Source: Ettlia oleoabundans
Lineage: Eukaryota > Chlorophyta > Chlorophyceae > Chlamydomonadales
Direction of reading: 5' to 3'
Length of the DNA: 11,469 bases
NCBI GenBank assembly: GCA_019693395.1
Contig: JAAMXP010003562.1
Location: forward strand, 1 to 11,469
The stretch's first letter is position 1. Each line of letters begins with the position of its first letter. Below are positions 9,301 through 11,469 of the stretch, one piece after another. Both the position numbers and the translations under genes were made by a program. The notes under the pieces are model-generated. The model searched no databases. It worked only from the letters and a program-made list of their open reading frames with translations, and had not been told where the DNA came from.

Positions 9301-9796
9301 GGCACCGTTCAACCGTGCTGTGTGTCCTGCATGTAAAGCCATTGTCGGCTGCCAGGGATGGCAAGGTTGGGGTGTTCGGGGATGAGAGCTTGCAAGCGCG
9401 AGCTGGTTTTGCCGCTCAGCGCGGTTGCCAGCCATGATCCTGTCGCTAGTCAGGTTATCTGAGAACACCCACCCACCCACCCACCCTGCAATGTGTGCAC
9501 TTCATCGCTGCTTGCCGCATACGCTCCTTGCTGTGAACCTCGTGTGCCGATGCATTTTGCGCTCGGTTGAGTAAGTGCTGCTTATGTCACCTGCACCCTG
9601 GGCTGCTGTGCTGCAGGCAGCCGAAGCGGGTGGCACAGCAGCGCAGCGTGACCTGTCGTCTGCCCGCTTGCACCTGCGTGGCATCATCAAGCAAGCGCAG
9701 GAGCGTTATGCAGACGAGCCAGGGTTCAAGAAGCTGCAGCAGCTCATTGGGCTGGTGGAGGAGCGCCAGCAGCAGCAGCAGCAGTGTCGGCAGTGA
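3382..9796 (+). CDS. TTC27: TTC27/Emw1-family tetratricopeptide-repeat protein, complete, 13 exons
   Basis: Exons: 3382-3893, 4045-4604, 4878-5050, 5318-5525, 5769-5940, 6162-6327, 6623-6756, 6942-7055, 7233-7393, 7636-8171, 8376-8425, 9038-9188, 9617-9796. They sum to 3117 bases, that is 1038 residues plus TGA, with every phase consistent. Motifs follow TTC27 in order: LSGPPISL (114-121), LPCWCWWALR (247-256), a FPLRVSLRKELGELL block (549-563), FEALELWDNLIVCYQ (576-590), LWCALGDLCLDD (615-626), AWE (632-634), then about four TPRs (643-778) containing GEAWNNLAAIH and SWQTWENYAQVAV. A conserved C-terminal ARLHLRGIIKQA segment follows. The animal protein is about 840 residues; the excess here is low-complexity sequence, chiefly about 791-885. 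An in-frame TGA lies 21 bases before the ATG, supporting that start. Known family role: yeast Emw1 is essential and linked to cell-wall maintenance; the biochemical partner of this protein cannot be read from sequence. It ends in a CAG-encoded glutamine run. Confidence 0.95.
6341..6362 (+). repeat. (GCAG/GGCA)n tetranucleotide repeat at the start of TTC27-like intron 6
   Basis: About five copies of GGCA follow the donor CAG|GTGGGG closely, preceded by runs of G. It is intronic (intron 6328-6622), so it has no effect on the protein. Such tracts slip easily and would make a polymorphic marker. Confidence 0.75.
8426..9037 (+). other. TTC27-like intron 11 (612 bp), the longest intron in the window
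   Basis: The intron runs from GCGAG|GTGCGC to GGTTGCAG|GTACCAG. The protein across it, FWELYAR joined to YQGAVGYPD, aligns without a gap to the corresponding TTC27 region as I know it, so no exon is hidden inside. It contains an exact 116 bp tandem duplication (8509-8740) and an 18 bp sequence shared with the next intron (8856-8873). Without the duplication it would be about 496 bp, still above the 150-430 bp seen in the rest of the gene. Confidence 0.85.
8509..8740. repeat. Exact 116 bp head-to-tail tandem duplication inside intron 11
   Basis: The first copy is 8509-8624 and the second is 8625-8740. Both start CCAACCGGGCCTCGCG and end CATCCCGCCTCCTG, and I find no mismatch between them. The bases outside differ on both sides (T versus G on the left, G versus C on the right), so the unit is exactly 116 bp. 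The unit contains a GCATG-rich stretch that is partly self-complementary (ATGCATGTCATGCACATG). Identity implies a recent event, or an assembly artefact. Confidence 0.95.
8856..9463 (+). repeat. 18 bp sequence shared by introns 11 and 12 (8856-8873 and 9446-9463)
   Basis: CTAGTCAGGTTATCYGAG occurs once in intron 11 (Y is C) and once in intron 12 (Y is T), with a single mismatch. The flanks do not align in any extended way. This may be the remnant of a dispersed repeat, or chance. The span given covers both copies and the exon between them; only the two 18 bp sites are the repeat. Confidence 0.5.
9189..9616 (+). other. TTC27-like intron 12, a GC-AG intron
   Basis: The exon end reads CTGCAG|GCAAGC, a GC donor with otherwise strong consensus (CAG|GCAAG), and the acceptor is GTGCTGCAG|GCAGCC. 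Both are phase 0, and the joined protein, CCAYLQ followed by AAEAGG and then ARLHLRG, keeps the family's C-terminal block. Reading through instead gives ASPAAATHCRL and a stop, which would lose that block. No GT donor in the right phase near 9188 gives a better join. The intron also has a CCCA tetranucleotide run at about 9466-9485. Confidence 0.8.
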
Positions 9797-10055
9797 CCTC
9801 ACGTTCTTATGCTGAGAGCGCAGCAGCATTAAAACCTATAGTGCGCAGATACTGGCGGGAGACCTATGACCTGTCTGGTAGCAAGTAATGCTGTTGACTG
9901 GTGTTGCAATGATGGCCCCAACTCTTGTCCTGCCCTGTCCTGCCTGGCTCCGGTCGACCGCGCCGTGCGCGCATTGATACCCTGATAACTACTTCCCAAT
10001 CCCGATTGTCCCAGCGGGACAAGTGCGGTTGCCTCCTGAGGGACTGTGCTAGAAG
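9797..10055 (+). other. Short spacer: 3' UTR of the TTC27-like gene and upstream region of the next gene
   Basis: These 259 bases hold no convincing coding exon. The TGTAA polyadenylation signal common in volvocine algae is absent here. The nearest A-rich candidate is ATTAAAA at 9828-9834, about 30 bases after the stop codon. If the next gene is real, its promoter must also fit here or inside the UTR. No TATA element stands out. Confidence 0.4.
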
Positions 10056-10886
10056 ATGGTGGAGAGCGGCACTCAATTCGCTTTGAGGAAGCTGTTGCAG
10101 CTCGGTGTAGCTGATCCAACTGGCGTGGTGGATGCGGCGCGTGCCCAAACAGGCATTGCTGGCGGTTTAAGCCTCGGACCAGGTACCGTGCCACCCTTCT
10201 ACATGTGCGAAAGCTCCGTTGTGCCGAGTGTTGCGTGGGTGGGGTTTGCGTAGTGTTCGCCTGCAGTGTGCTGCGGTGTCCGCCACTTTGGTGCCGCCTG
10301 CCGCCGACACCCTGGTCTCAGCTTTGCTCAGGGACGGGGCATAGGGGCCACCCGCCAGAGCCCACGTTTGCCCTTTTTCCCTCCCCTCCCCTCCCTCCCG
10401 GCAGTCAATCCTCCCCCTGCTCTCCCTCCTTCTCCTTGCAGTCACTTTCCCTCTTCCCTTCTCCTCCGTGCAGTCAGCACTTTCCCCGCTCTCCATTCCT
10501 GCTCGGTCACTCAGCCTACATTGCTCTCGCTGCCGTTCCATGCAGTTTCATACATCGCGGGTGTCGCGTTGTTGATCCTTGTCAGCGTCTTCCTGCTCGC
10601 CACAGCGTGCTACCTGCGGCGCAAGGATCGCCGTGATCGGGCAGCAGAAGCAGAGCAGCAAGCTCAATCGCAACAGACGATCTCACAGGCGGACACGGCG
10701 GCAGATGGGCTGGGCAGCAGGAGAGTGCCACTCGTGATACCGGTCGTGATTGTTCAGCCGAATGGCGAGATGTATTTGGCCGAAGCGTGCGGCAAGGCAC
10801 AGCCACTGGAGGATATGGGTGGGGCAGCTGTCGGACAGGGTGGGGACCCTAAGCAGCGGGCTGCTGGCAGTGCTGCCACAATATAG
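10056..10886 (+). CDS. Putative small single-pass membrane protein, two exons, family not recognised
   Basis: The model joins exon 10056-10182 (42 codons plus one base) to 10546-10886, giving 155 residues. The donor is CCAG|GTACCG and the acceptor CCATGCAG|TTTCAT; phases fit. An in-frame TAG lies two codons before the ATG. Residues 44-66 form one strongly hydrophobic helix (SYIAGVALLILVSVFLLATA and beyond), followed at once by RRKDRRDR. The positive-inside rule thus puts the C-terminus in the cytosol. The tail is Gln/Ala-rich, then has a VPLVIPVVIVQPNGEMYL stretch (about 100-117) that looks structured. There is no N-terminal signal peptide, so it could be a reverse signal-anchor protein, or the true 5' exons may lie elsewhere. 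A longer form using earlier acceptors is possible. A TGTAA at 11234-11238 could serve as polyadenylation signal. Function unknown; I recognise no domain. The tail exon is the more secure part; the first exon is tentative. Confidence 0.42.
10183..10545 (+). other. Intron of the putative membrane-protein gene with four serial candidate acceptors
   Basis: The 3' half (about 10373-10545) is a C/T-rich tract interrupted by acceptor-like sites ending at 10404 (GGCAG), 10441 (TTGCAG), 10473 (GTGCAG) and 10545 (ATGCAG). Each of the first three is followed by TCA and more pyrimidines. Sites 10404, 10473 and 10545 are in the same phase, and the sequence between them is open. Their use would add 47, 24 or 0 residues just before the membrane helix. 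The 10441 site is out of phase. Confidence 0.5.
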
Positions 10887-11469
10887 CGAAACAAATCCTT
10901 CCAAACAAGAGTCACGCTCACCCGGCACCCTCCTCTGCAGGTATAGCAGTCTCAACCTGACCTTTGTTACTTATATTCTCTTCTTGTCATCCGCAGCATC
11001 GCACCTTGCACGCTGGCTTGGTGCCATAACACCCAGCTTTTCATTTGCTGCTGCAAAATTTCTCTACACCGTCTTGATATATGTGGTTCACCTGTATCTG
11101 AAGTTTATTTGATTGTATCGAAGTTTGCTATTTACAATTCCCTTGCACCGCCTGTCACGACTTCTTGTTGCTGTACGTTGCACTCAGCCCTCAACGTGTA
11201 CATGTACTTTGCTGGAGCGGCACTTGCCGTCTCTGTAACTTCAATCGGCTCCCCCACTGACTCACCTACAACCATGTGCTACAGCCCTGCTTCTGCGTGT
11301 CTGCTGGCGACCAAGCTCAGCGCCCCTGCCCCCGTGATTATTAGTTGTGCCTGCCACCGTCCATACACTGCTTGGCCTGCCCGGGTGGCACACCGCCCCG
11401 CAGGCGCTGACCGCGTCCAGGGACCTGCAGCGTCAAGTGGGCAGGCTGTCAGCATGCCAGCGCCCGGCG
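10887..11469. other. 3' flank without a recognisable gene
   Basis: From 10887 to about 11240 the sequence is more T/A-rich than the rest of the window, consistent with a 3' UTR and downstream region. TGTAA occurs at 11234-11238. From there to the end it is C/T-rich on the plus strand with no long or family-like reading frame. I see no RNA gene, repeat or mobile element here. Confidence 0.45.

Noticed and set aside
10167..10541. Minus-strand open frame rich in Arg/Gly/Glu
   Set aside because: It is the complement of the C/T-rich acceptor tract in the intron; purine-rich sequence gives such residues without coding.
10750..11112. Hydrophobic C-terminal open frame (about 60 apolar residues) downstream of the membrane-protein gene
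   Set aside because: It is in another frame and overlaps the 10546-10886 exon. The hydrophobicity comes from T-rich 3' flank sequence, and there is no start or family motif.
1..11469. tRNA, rRNA, transposon or viral remnants
   Set aside because: No cloverleaf, rRNA core motif, terminal inverted repeat with target duplication, reverse transcriptase or integrase motif was seen on reading either strand. A search with tRNAscan-SE or RepeatMasker could still find degraded copies.

Overview
The window reads as nuclear DNA of a eukaryote, most likely a green alga (Chlorophyta, probably chlorophyte core lineages). Genes are cut into many small exons by 100-600 bp introns with GTGAG/GTAAG donors and TGCAG acceptors. 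The DNA is moderately GC-rich, with CAG/GCA-rich coding tracts and G/T- or C/A-rich microsatellites in introns. I see no bacterial operon, phage, CRISPR, rRNA, tRNA or transposase. The taxon is inferred from style only; I could not run a search.

Layout. (1) Positions 1-2877, minus strand: a Lifeguard/TMBIM (BAX-inhibitor-1 superfamily) membrane protein. I could join eleven exons in frame (327 codons). The last exon or exons lie beyond the left edge. (2) Positions 2878-3381: a 504 bp head-to-head intergenic region that must hold both promoters. It has a TATA-like element on the Lifeguard side and a 17 bp direct repeat. (3) Positions 3382-9796, plus strand: a complete 13-exon gene for a TTC27/Emw1-family tetratricopeptide protein (1038 residues). 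Every splice phase closes and the total length is divisible by three. Its intron 11 carries an exact 116 bp tandem duplication, and its intron 12 is a GC-AG intron. (4) Positions 9797-10055: short spacer. (5) Positions 10056-10886, plus strand: a tentative two-exon gene for a small single-pass membrane protein of no family I recognise, with a series of alternative acceptors in its intron. (6) Positions 10887-11469: 3' flank with no convincing gene.

The neighbours have no known joint pathway. Lifeguard proteins sit in endomembranes and affect calcium leak and cell death, whereas TTC27 is a conserved, soluble TPR protein. The window looks like an ordinary housekeeping stretch. The most useful items are the gene models themselves, the unrecognised membrane protein with its in-frame acceptor choices, and the recent intronic duplication. 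I did not find evidence for an undescribed multi-gene system.
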